The notes beneath the pieces were generated by a model, which was not told the DNA's origin, searched no databases, and saw nothing but the letters and a program-made list of their open reading frames with translations. Shown here in pieces: positions 42,031 through 50,774 of a stretch of DNA of 64,000 nucleotides. Where the stretch lies: the NCBI GenBank assembly GCA_964393825.1, contig CAYMUY010000020.1, positions 14,841 to 78,840 on the forward strand, given 5' to 3'. Position 1 is the stretch's first letter, and every line of letters starts with the position of its first letter. The stretch is from PFJX01 sp964393825. Lineage in GTDB: Bacteria > Pseudomonadota > Gammaproteobacteria > Burkholderiales > Thiobacillaceae. The position numbers were made by a program, and so were the translations under genes.

Positions 42031-42120
42031 TTGTCTCGAGTACGTTTCGTGCCTGATGAGAATGTGGGTAGAATGCCGCGCTTTCCCGCACAAGGCCAGC
42101 CTTGGCGGAAAAGATGACCC

Positions 42121-42210
42121 GGAGAGATGGCAGAGTGGTCGAATGCGCCGGATTCGAAATCCGGTTTAGTGCTTGCACTAACGGGGGTTCGAATCCCCCT
42201 CTCTCCGCCA
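42121..42210 (+). tRNA. tRNA-Ser (CGA)
   Basis: 90 nt including the encoded CCA. Acceptor GGAGAGA pairs with TCTCTCC, and the anticodon stem-loop is CCGGATTCGAAATCCGG (anticodon CGA). A long variable arm (TTAGTGCTTGCACTAA) is diagnostic of a class II tRNA, and the T arm is GGGGGTTCGAATCCCCC. Confidence 0.98.
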
Positions 42211-42820
42211 ATCAATACATACCCCGTCGATATTGCTTGAAACGTCAGGCATATCGAGGGATTCGCCGAGGCGATCGCCATTCCGGGGCGTTCCCCCCGA
42301 ACCTCTGGCGAAACGCCTGTGCCGCATCCCCACCATGAGCCACGCGGCAGGGTTGATGCCCTCCGCCGGAAAAACCCCTCGGACCTTCAGCCGGCCTGTC
42401 CGGGAAGCCGGGAAATCCCTCATGGCCTGAAATCACGCGATAGGTCCGAGGCCATTCCCTTGGCCTGCCTGGGCGCCGTCGCGCTGGATGATGAATTTGC
42501 ACGCTGGCGCCGGAAATCGCCCAGCCTCGCCCACAAGCCACCTCATGGCGCCCGCATGACGCTCACCGACGGGAACATCCGTCGGGCAGGCCCGGTCTGG
42601 AGCCGCTCGCCCTTGAAACGGACGATAGCAAACGTCTTTCCGGTGTTGCGTTGACCGACCACGACCTACAACTTCGCAAGACCGGCCCAAATCGACGCGC
42701 AGCCTCGCCTGATACCGGCCGTTCAAGATTGGGTCAAGAAAATCGGCACCGTGTCGTTATTGGTGAAGAATCACAGTTGAGTGAACTGGAAAACATCAAT
42801 GACGCACATAGGGACTCATC
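42211..42820. other. 610-bp intergenic region between tRNA-Ser and the receptor operon
   Basis: No convincing gene: open frames on both strands are short, lack ribosome sites and recognisable families. A clear hairpin CCGACGG-N6-CCGTCGG lies at 42566-42585, without a T-run. The last 100 bp must hold the promoter of the receptor-YfiR-kinase operon (candidate AT-richer stretch 42725-42790). It could also host an sRNA or a leader element. Confidence 0.55.
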
Positions 42821-44821
42821 ATGCACAGCAAGAAACCCCTGGCCATCCTCCTCGGTCTGGTTCTGGCCACGCCCCTGGTCCATGCCGGGAGCGCCAAGCC
42901 GGACAGCCTCGACTTGAGCCTGGAAGAACTGATGAGCCTGGTCGTGACCTCGGTGTCCAAGAAGGCGCAGTCCATCGCCGAAACGGCCGCGGCCGTTTTC
43001 GTCATCAAGGCCGAGGACATCCGCCGCAGTGGCGCCAGCAACATCCCCGAGGCATTGCGTCTGGCACCGGGCGTACAGGTTGCCGCCATCGGCCATAACC
43101 GATGGTCGGTCAGCATCCGCGGCTTCAATTCCCGCTTCGCCAACAAGCTGCTGGTCCTGGTCGATGGCCGCGCCATTTATAGCCCCTCCTTCTCGGGTGT
43201 GTTCTGGGAACACAACGACATCCCCTTGAACAACATCGAACGCATCGAGGTAATCCGCGGCCCGGGCGGTTCCCTCTGGGGCGCCAATGCGGTCAACGGC
43301 ATCATCAACATCATCACCTATCCCGCCCAGGACACCCAGGGCGGGCTGCTCAGTGCGTCGGTCGGCGACGAGCTGCGCGGTGCCGTCCTGGCCCGCCATG
43401 GCTGGGCAGCGGATGAAGAGACGCATGTGCGGCTGCACGCCAGCGCCAAATCGGTCGATGCCGGCCGGGCGGCTGCCGGTGGCGGGGGGCCCGACGATTG
43501 GCAGAGCAAGCAGGCCGGATTCCGGCTCAATGCCACGCGCGCGGGCGACAACTACAGCCTGCAGGGCACCTTCAGCGACTACCGGGCGGGTGACCGAATC
43601 ACGGCCCTCATGGCCGCACCCCCGTACGCCACCAGCCTGGGTACCGAAGGCGACGGCAATACCGCCCACCTGCTGGGCAAATGGGAGCGACCAACGGACA
43701 CCGGATCCCATTCACTGCAAGCCTTTATCGATCACAGTGACAATGACCTGGGCATCGCCCGTTATCGCAACGACACCTTCGATCTGGAATACCTGCAACA
43801 GAACATCGGCGATAGCCATGACGTCGTCTGGGGACTGGGCTATCGCCTCAGCAAAGATCAGCTGAACGCGAGCCCGCACATACTTTTTTCCGACCACTAC
43901 AAAACATTCAGCCTGTACAGTGCCTTCGTTCAGGATGACATCACATTGGTGCCGAAGCGTTGGCGCCTGACCTTGGGCAGCCGTTTCGAGCACAACGCGT
44001 TCAGCGGCTTCGAGGTGCAGCCCAATCTCCGCCTGCTGTGGACGCCTTCCACACGGGATGGTCTCTGGGCCGCAGCCTCGCGCGCGGTGCGCACGCCTTC
44101 CCGCGGTGAGCGCACCTCCACCGCCTTCGTCGAGCCGCCGTCTCCACCGTTTGTCCCCCTCCCCCTGGCCACGGTGGGTGATCCCGACATGGCATCGGAA
44201 AAGCTCACGGCCCTGGACCTGGGCTGGCGACATCAGTGGGGCCCCACCCTGAACTCGGAAGTCGCCGCCTTCTATTACCGCTATGCCGACCTGCGCGGCG
44301 CCTTGCAGCCCGGCCCCGGTACCATGCCGCTGTTTGATGGGGCCAACCCGTATCTGCCCTTGCATCTGACCAACGCCATTGGTGCCGATTCCTACGGCCT
44401 GGAGCTGGCCCTGGATTGGCTGCCGATGTCGAATTGGCGTGTCCAGGCAAACACCTCCCTGTTCCATATCCGCACGCGCAACCCCTTGCCCGGTGCCACG
44501 GGTGGCGAGTTCCTGGGTGCCACGCCCAGCCATCAGATCTCGCTGCGCTCGTCGCTGGACATCACGCCTCAGTTGCAATGGGACGCCTGGTTGCGTCACG
44601 TCGGCAAGCTTGCGGGAAGTAGCCCCGGCTTTGATTCGGTGCCTGCCTACACGAGTCTGGACATGCGCCTGGCCTGGACACCGAAGCCCGGCCTGGAAAT
44701 TTCCCTGGTGGGCCAGAACCTGCTTGATGCCGCGCATCCTGAAATAGTCATGAACACCATCTTGTCCACTCCGGTGCAGATTGAGCGCGGTGTGTACCTG
44801 AATGCGGACTGGAAGTTCTGA
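42821..44821 (+). CDS. TonB-dependent outer-membrane receptor (first of two)
   Basis: A 666-residue precursor: signal peptide (KKPLAILLGLVLATPLVHAG), TonB-box region LDLSLEELMSLVVTSVSKKA, plug domain to about residue 160 (FVIKAEDIRRSGASNIPEAL ... NIERIEVIRGPGGSLWGANA) and a 22-stranded barrel ending in the outer-membrane Phe (DWKF). The LSLEEL...VTSVSK start marks a receptor subgroup often linked to YfiR-type genes. No siderophore-specific partner is nearby, so the ligand (metal chelate, cobalamin, carbohydrate or a signal) is unknown. It is the first gene of the six-gene unit; 3 bp separate it from YfiR-1. Confidence 0.92.
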   Translation: MHSKKPLAILLGLVLATPLVHAGSAKPDSLDLSLEELMSLVVTSVSKKAQSIAETAAAVFVIKAEDIRRSGASNIPEALRLAPGVQVAAIGHNRWSVSIRGFNSRFANKLLVLVDGRAIYSPSFSGVFWEHNDIPLNNIERIEVIRGPGGSLWGANAVNGIINIITYPAQDTQGGLLSASVGDELRGAVLARHGWAADEETHVRLHASAKSVDAGRAAAGGGGPDDWQSKQAGFRLNATRAGDNYSLQGTFSDYRAGDRITALMAAPPYATSLGTEGDGNTAHLLGKWERPTDTGSHSLQAFIDHSDNDLGIARYRNDTFDLEYLQQNIGDSHDVVWGLGYRLSKDQLNASPHILFSDHYKTFSLYSAFVQDDITLVPKRWRLTLGSRFEHNAFSGFEVQPNLRLLWTPSTRDGLWAAASRAVRTPSRGERTSTAFVEPPSPPFVPLPLATVGDPDMASEKLTALDLGWRHQWGPTLNSEVAAFYYRYADLRGALQPGPGTMPLFDGANPYLPLHLTNAIGADSYGLELALDWLPMSNWRVQANTSLFHIRTRNPLPGATGGEFLGATPSHQISLRSSLDITPQLQWDAWLRHVGKLAGSSPGFDSVPAYTSLDMRLAWTPKPGLEISLVGQNLLDAAHPEIVMNTILSTPVQIERGVYLNADWKF

Positions 44822-44824
44822 GCC

Positions 44825-45364
44825 ATGCCACGCCCGATCTGGAGAACCAGACTCTGGCTGCCGGCGCTCCTGGCGGCCACGCTGCTGCCGGGCGCGGGTG
44901 CGCGCGCGGACAACGCACTGGAGGACAGCGCCAAGGCCGGCTTCATCTTCAATTTCACCAAGTACGTGGAGTGGCCTAGCGCCCAGACGGGAAGCGATCT
45001 GCTGATTTGCAGCCTCGGCGATCGCCCCCTGTCAGGCAAGCTGGACGCAGTGCAGGGGCGCCAGGTGCAGGGCCGAACGATCCGGGTGCGGGCGCCAACC
45101 CGCTTCAGCGAGTGGCGCGACTGCCAGGTGTTGTTCATCGCCGACGACGAGGAGCAGCGCATCGAGTCCGTGCTGCGCCAGGTCGGCCAGTCCGCCGTGT
45201 TGACCATCAGTGATGCGCAGGGTTTTGCCCAGGCCGGCGGCATCATCGGATTGAAGCTGCGTGCTGGCCGCATTCGCTTCGACATCAATCATGGCGCCGC
45301 TCGCCAGGCGGGGCTGAAACTGGGTAGCCCGCTGTTGAAACTCGCCGATGAGGTCTTGCCATGA
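44825..45364 (+). CDS. YfiR-family periplasmic protein, copy 1
   Basis: A 179-residue protein. The signal peptide has LWLPALLAATLLPGAGARA. The mature part shows the DUF4154/YfiR pattern: DSAKAGFIFNFTKYVEWPSA, LLICSLGDRPLSG, CQVLFIADDEEQR, VLTISDAQGFAQAGGIIGL, RIRFDINHGAARQAGLKLGS. Two Cys (ICSLGD, DCQVLF) resemble the YfiR disulfide positions. In Pseudomonas YfiR holds the diguanylate cyclase YfiN inactive from the periplasm. Here the downstream target is more likely the hybrid kinase, since no YfiN-type membrane cyclase is in the unit. It overlaps the second receptor gene by 4 bp (ATGA). Confidence 0.9.
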   Translation: MPRPIWRTRLWLPALLAATLLPGAGARADNALEDSAKAGFIFNFTKYVEWPSAQTGSDLLICSLGDRPLSGKLDAVQGRQVQGRTIRVRAPTRFSEWRDCQVLFIADDEEQRIESVLRQVGQSAVLTISDAQGFAQAGGIIGLKLRAGRIRFDINHGAARQAGLKLGSPLLKLADEVLP

Positions 45365-47375
45365 CCGGACACTGTTTTCGCCAACCATTGCTGACGCTGC
45401 TGGTCACCTGTGCCTGGTCGGCACCCACCTGGGCCAGGGTGGACCTGACCGAGCTCAGCCTGGAGCAACTGCTCGACGTGGAAGTGGTCAGCGCTTCCCG
45501 CGTCGCCCAGAAAGCCAGTGATGCCCCTTCAGCGGTCAGTGTATTGCGAGGCGAGGACTTCCGCGCCTATGGCTGGCGCAGCCTGTCCGAGGCGCTCAAC
45601 AGCGTGCGCGGCTTTCTCATCACCCAGGGCGGCGAATACGACTATGTGGCCGTACGCGGCTTCTCCACCCCGGGCGACTACAACAGCCGCCTGCTGCTGA
45701 TGATCGATGGCATCCGCAGCAACGGCAATGTGTATGACTCGGCCTTTGTCGGACAGGAATTTCCGCTCGACATCGACCTGATCGAACGCATAGAGATCGT
45801 GCGCGGCCCCGGCTCCATGGTCTATGGCGGCAATGCCTTCTTCGGGGTCATCAATGTCATCACCAAAACAGGCAAGGACATGGATGGCATGGTGGTTACG
45901 GCTGCTGCGGGCAGTTACGGCACCGGTTCTGCCCGTCTCAGTTATGGCCGGCAACTGGACAATGGTGCCGACGTGCTGCTGTCCGTGTCCGGCCTGAACA
46001 GTGATGGCCAGGCCAGGTACTACCCCGAGCTCGGCCAGGCCAGCCCGGGCACTGAGGATAAACATGCCCGGCGCTTCTACGCCCGCTATCGGCAGGATGA
46101 ATTGCAATTCACCGCCCTGGCCGGTTCCCGCGAGCACGGCCGTCCGCTCGGGTCTTACGGCAGCGTGTTCGACGACCCGCGCAACCGCGATTGGGACGAG
46201 ACGCTGCTGCTCGACAGCCGCTACCAGACCAGTCCATCCGAGCACACCCGGATCAGCGCCCGGTTGTTTTATGGCCAGGCGGATTGGCGCGGCCAGTATG
46301 TCAATGACTACACCGGTGCCCCCTATGACCTGGACAGGGAGAAAGCACATGCGCGGTGGTGGGGTGTCGACGCTCAGCTTCACTACAGCGGCTTCAGCGG
46401 ACACCGGCTGTTGTTGGGGCTGGATTATCAAAACAACTTCCAGCAGGACCAGTTCGCCGAGGACGCGCCGCCGTCCTTGCGTTGCACTGCCACCGGCAGC
46501 GCCACCGACCCTTGCCTGGACGACCAGCGAGACAGTTATCGCCTGGGCGCGTCTATCTGCAGGATGACCTCCGCTTGAGCGACAGCCTGAATCTCAACCT
46601 GGGCTTGCGCCACGATCAATCTGATACCGCCAACAACCAGTTGAGCCCACGCCTGGGCCTGATCTGGCGACCCAACGCGGAGAACGTGATCAAACTGCTG
46701 TACGGCCGCGCCTTCCGTGCCCCCAATGCCTATGAACGCAACTACAGTTATCCCGGGGTCGGTGCGATGATCGCCAACCCCGGCCTGAAAACAGAGACCA
46801 TCCAGACCTACGAAGCAGTCTGGGAGCGCTACCTGGGCGAGGATCTGCGGCTGACCGCCAGCGCCAATATCAACCAGGTGCGGAACTGGATCGTGCAGGT
46901 GGATACCGGTACAAGCCTGCAGTTCCAGAACCAGCCCGGTATCCGCAGCAGCGGCATCGAACTGGAGCTGGAAAAGAATTTCGCTGGCGGCGCCCGCCTG
47001 CGCACCAGCTACACCGGCCAATTTGCGCCAGAACAGCCGAACGGCATTATCAACAGTCCGTCCCGGCACATGGTCAAGGCCAACTTCACCACACCCTTGC
47101 CCATGGCCCATTGGCACCTGGGCATGGAGGCCAACTACGCCAGCGGCCAGATCACACCCACCAGCCGAACCTCGGGTTACGCCATTGCCAATGCCAACCT
47201 GCGCTGGCAGCCCAAAGGCGACGGCAACACCGAAGTGGCTCTGGGCATCTACAACCTGTTCGACAAGCACTACGCCCATAGCTTCCCGGATGACAGCCTC
47301 TACAGCGGCATTCCCCGCGAAAGCCTGGCCCAGGATGGTCGCACCTGGCAGTTGAAGCTGACACACCGGTTCTGA
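45361..47375 (+). pseudogene. TonB-dependent receptor, second copy, with a frameshift
   Basis: Two reading frames together encode one receptor. The first (45361-46578) carries the signal peptide, the TonB-box-like segment LTELSLEQLLDVEVVSASRV, the plug and early barrel. It ends in RDSYRLGASICRMTSA. The remainder continues in another frame from near 46551 as VYLQDDLRLSDSLNLNLGLR to a C-terminal Phe (THRF). Position 46546-46551 (GGGCGCG) is where the frame changes; one missing base explains it. Restored length is 671 residues, matching the first receptor (666). The rest of the gene is intact, so the lesion is recent or a sequencing error. If real, no complete barrel is made. It abuts YfiR-2 (1 bp gap). 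Confidence 0.83.
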
Positions 47376-47376
47376 C

Positions 47377-47925
47377 ATGTGCCTGTCGCCCTACACCGGC
47401 TGGCAACACCTGACCCTGCTGATGGTTATGACATCGATCAGTCTATCGGCCTGGTGCCAAGGCACCGAGGCGGACCTGAGGGCGGCCTTCATCTATAACA
47501 TCGCCAAATATGTGGACTGGCCCGCCGATGCCCTCCGCACCGATGCCGACGGCCTGGCGCTGTGCATGGTGGGTCGGCAGAACGAACTGATCGATGCCTT
47601 GAGCGCGCTGGACGGCAAACTGGTCAAAGGCCAACCCCTGAAGGTTCGGCACGCCGCCCGCAATGACAATCACAGTACCTGCCAGATCTTGGTGATGACT
47701 GACAGCGAAGCGGAGTATTTCACCCCCATTTTGCGTCGTCTGGAGGGCATGCCGGTGCTGACGGTGAATGGCTCGGAACGTTTTCTGGACGCCGGCGGCG
47801 CCATCAGCCTGGTTCCAGAGGGCAGGAAAATCCGCTTCGACATCAACCTGGCCGCCACCCGGCGCAATAATCTGGTGTTGTCGTCCCAGCTCCTCAAGCT
47901 GGCGCGAACGGTGAGACAGCCATGA
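47377..47925 (+). CDS. YfiR-family periplasmic protein, copy 2
   Basis: A 182-residue paralogue of the upstream YfiR protein. Signal-like N-terminus (LTLLMVMTSISLSAWCQ), then DLRAAFIYNIAKYVDWPADA, LCMVGRQNELIDALS, CQILVMTDSEAEY, VLTVNGSERFLDAGGAISLV, KIRFDINLAATRRNNLVLSS. The Cys pair LCMVG/TCQIL is conserved with copy 1. It likely acts in the periplasm as a ligand-sensitive repressor or adaptor. Its stop overlaps the start of the hybrid kinase (ATGA), so the two are made together. Confidence 0.9.
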   Translation: MCLSPYTGWQHLTLLMVMTSISLSAWCQGTEADLRAAFIYNIAKYVDWPADALRTDADGLALCMVGRQNELIDALSALDGKLVKGQPLKVRHAARNDNHSTCQILVMTDSEAEYFTPILRRLEGMPVLTVNGSERFLDAGGAISLVPEGRKIRFDINLAATRRNNLVLSSQLLKLARTVRQP

Positions 47926-50774
47926 ATCCAACCCGTGTGCAGAACGCTCCTGACGATCGTGATCCCATGATGGCCGGCCCAGCCAAAGGAAACCGCATAC
48001 CGCTGAGCAAGCGCCTGATTCGCATCAATCGAATCACCCTGACCATTGCCCTCTCCCTGGTCGCCTGCGTCGTCATCGTCAGCAGCTTCCTCCTCAGCCT
48101 GCACTCCCTGGGGCAGGGAACCGAGGTCAAGGCCAAGTTGCTGGCCGAGAACGCAAGCGCGGCCTTGGTATTCGGGGATGAACGCGCGGCTGAGGAACTG
48201 CTCAAGTCATTGAAGCATTCGCCCGATGTGCATGCAGCGGCCATCTATGGCATGGATGGCAAGGCGTTTGCCCGGTATATCGTCAAGGATCATCAGGTAC
48301 CCGAATTCCTGCGATCGGTCGAAGCGGGCGTGAGCTATCCCGACATCGAATTCCTGCAGGTTGAACACGCGGTCCAGCAGGAGGGTCAGCGTCTTGGCAC
48401 TATCTTGCTGATGGTCGACCTGGAATCCATATATGGCCAGATACTTTGGCAGATCCTGATCACCGTGCTCGCCACCATCCTGGCCATGGTGATGGCCAGG
48501 TTATTGATGGGACGACTGAATGCCTCGGTGCTGAGTCCACTCCTGGGGTTGACCACCCTGATGGATCGGGTTTCCGTCCAGGGCGACTACAGCGTCCGCG
48601 CCGAGTCCAGCGACATCCTAGAGATCGACCGGCTGGCGGCGGGATTCAACACCATGCTGGGCGAGATCGAGACCCGCAACGCCAGCTTGCGCGAACATCG
48701 CGACCACCTGGAAGAGCTGGTTGAAGGACGAACGACCGATCTGCGTGCGGCCAAGGAGTTGGCCGAAGCGGCGAGCAAGGCCAAGAGTGAGTTCCTGGCC
48801 ACCATGAGCCATGAGATCCGCACGCCGATGAACGGCGTGCTGGGCATGAGCGAACTGTTGCTGGATGCCGGCCTGGATGCCAACCAGCGGCGTTATGCCG
48901 AGTCGGTGCTGAATTCCGGTCGACACCTGCTGGGCATCATCAACGACATCCTGGACTTCTCCAAGATCGAATCCGGCCATATGGAACTGGAGTCGGTGGA
49001 GTTCAATCTGGGTGATTTGATCGAGGACGTCGGGGCGATGTTCGTCCAATCGGCGGAAGAGAAAGAGCTGGAGCTGGTGATTCAACTTTCGCCCCCGAAC
49101 TTGCCATTGATGGTGTGCGGCGATCCGTTCCGCCTGCGCCAGGTGCTGGCCAATCTGCTCAACAACGCGATGAAGTTCACCACCAGCGGCGAGGTCGTCG
49201 TGCGCGCCCATGTGCTCAGCGAGGCGGAACAGGACACCCGCGTCTACCTGACCGTGGAAGACACCGGCATCGGTATCCCGTTCGAGTCCCAGAGCAAGAT
49301 CTTTGCGCATTTCTCCCAGGCCGACGGCTCCACCACGCGGCAGTTCGGCGGCACCGGCCTCGGCCTGGCGATCTGCAAGCACCTGGTCGAGTTGATGGGC
49401 GGCAGCATCGGCGTGGTGAGTACGCCGGGCCAGGGCTCCAAGTTCTGGGTCGACCTCATCCTGCCCAAGGGCCGGAACATCCAGGCCGTGCCGTCCCCCG
49501 CCCCCGACTGGAAGGATGTGCGGGTGCTGGTGGTGGATGACAACCGGACCAATCTTGAGATCTTGCAGTTGCAGCTGTCCAGTTGGCAGCTGCAGGTGAC
49601 CTGCGCCGAGAGCGGTGAGCAGGCGCTCGACGCGATGATCGCTGCGGCACAAGCCGGCAAGCTGTTCGATCTGGCCATTCTGGACATGCACATGCCGCAG
49701 ATGGATGGTTTGCAATTGGCGCGCGTCATCACGGCGCGGCCCGAACTGGCCATGACCCGCCTGATCATGCTCACTTCCACCTACGCGGCTGGCAGTGCGA
49801 TGGAACGCGAGCAGGCCGGCATCTTGCGTTGCGTCAACAAACCGGTCCGCCAGTCAGAACTGTATGAGGTGGTCCGCGGCGCGCTGACGATGGGTCTTGC
49901 ACCCTCCCTTCAGCCCGAGATCGATACCGCTCCAGAGGTTGTTGCCACGCATGCAGTTGACGGCGCCACGCTCGCAGGCGGCAGGATTTTGCTGACCGAG
50001 GATAACCCGGTCAATCAGGAAGTGGCCAAGGCCATGTTGGCCAATCTCGGCATGGCTGTGGATGTTGCCAACAACGGTGAAGAGGCATTGGCTCTGATTG
50101 AAAAACAGACCTACGATATCGTCCTGATGGACTGCCACATGCCGGTGATGGATGGTTATCAGGCGACCGCGGTAGTCCGCGCATGGCAGGCAGACAGCCC
50201 AAAACGACTGCCCATCATCGCCCTGACCGCCAATGCCATGGAAGGCGATCGTGAACAATGCATCAAGGCTGGCATGGACGATTATCTGGCCAAACCCTAT
50301 TCCCGGCTCCAATTGCAGCAGGTGCTAAGCCGCTGGCTGCGGACGGAGAATGCGCCAGCGCCTGCCAACCCAGGGCCTGACCCGGCGCCAGTAGCGAATC
50401 TGGACACGCCGGCGCGGGCCGCCAGCGTCAACCAGAAGTTCCTCGAACAATTGCGTGATCTGGACCCTTCCGGTGGAATGGGGCTGGCGCGGCAGATCAT
50501 GCAGGTCTATCTGGACAGCACGGGACAACTGGTAGACCAGGCCGAACAGGCCATCGTCGCCGACGATGCAGAGACCTTGCGCTTTGCCGCGCATTCGCTC
50601 AAGTCCAGCTCTGCCAATGTCGGTGCCGAGACGCTATCCGGCCTGTTCATGCAACTCGAGGGCCTCGCCAAGGAGGGCAGGATGAGCGATGCACGCGTGC
50701 TGGTAGACAGCGTACGGCGTGAATACGAGTTGGCGAGGCATGAGATCAATGCCTTGCTGGAGGAGGCCGCATGA
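47922..50774 (+). CDS. CHASE8-like hybrid histidine kinase (HAMP-HisKA-HATPase-REC-REC-HPT)
   Basis: A 950-residue inner-membrane hybrid kinase. TM1 is near residues 38-60 and TM2 near 168-190. The periplasmic part (about 61-165: KAKLLAENASAALVFGDERA, DVHAAAIYGMDGKAFARYIV) resembles CHASE8, the sensor of YfiN-type proteins regulated by YfiR. A HAMP linker follows. HisKA has H297 (TMSHEIRTPMNGVLGM); the HATPase has NNAMKFT, EDTGIGIP and GGTGLGLAIC. Two REC domains carry D588 (AILDMHMPQMDG) and D737 (VLMDCHMPVMDG). The HPT His is H891 (RFAAHSLKSSS). Translational coupling on both sides (ATGA overlaps) links it to YfiR-2 and the GGDEF-EAL gene. Confidence 0.93.
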   Translation: MNPTRVQNAPDDRDPMMAGPAKGNRIPLSKRLIRINRITLTIALSLVACVVIVSSFLLSLHSLGQGTEVKAKLLAENASAALVFGDERAAEELLKSLKHSPDVHAAAIYGMDGKAFARYIVKDHQVPEFLRSVEAGVSYPDIEFLQVEHAVQQEGQRLGTILLMVDLESIYGQILWQILITVLATILAMVMARLLMGRLNASVLSPLLGLTTLMDRVSVQGDYSVRAESSDILEIDRLAAGFNTMLGEIETRNASLREHRDHLEELVEGRTTDLRAAKELAEAASKAKSEFLATMSHEIRTPMNGVLGMSELLLDAGLDANQRRYAESVLNSGRHLLGIINDILDFSKIESGHMELESVEFNLGDLIEDVGAMFVQSAEEKELELVIQLSPPNLPLMVCGDPFRLRQVLANLLNNAMKFTTSGEVVVRAHVLSEAEQDTRVYLTVEDTGIGIPFESQSKIFAHFSQADGSTTRQFGGTGLGLAICKHLVELMGGSIGVVSTPGQGSKFWVDLILPKGRNIQAVPSPAPDWKDVRVLVVDDNRTNLEILQLQLSSWQLQVTCAESGEQALDAMIAAAQAGKLFDLAILDMHMPQMDGLQLARVITARPELAMTRLIMLTSTYAAGSAMEREQAGILRCVNKPVRQSELYEVVRGALTMGLAPSLQPEIDTAPEVVATHAVDGATLAGGRILLTEDNPVNQEVAKAMLANLGMAVDVANNGEEALALIEKQTYDIVLMDCHMPVMDGYQATAVVRAWQADSPKRLPIIALTANAMEGDREQCIKAGMDDYLAKPYSRLQLQQVLSRWLRTENAPAPANPGPDPAPVANLDTPARAASVNQKFLEQLRDLDPSGGMGLARQIMQVYLDSTGQLVDQAEQAIVADDAETLRFAAHSLKSSSANVGAETLSGLFMQLEGLAKEGRMSDARVLVDSVRREYELARHEINALLEEAA

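Noticed and set aside
42121..42820. Integrated element at tRNA-Ser
   Set aside because: No integrase, no repeated tRNA 3' end and no phage genes downstream; the following operon is chromosomal-looking.
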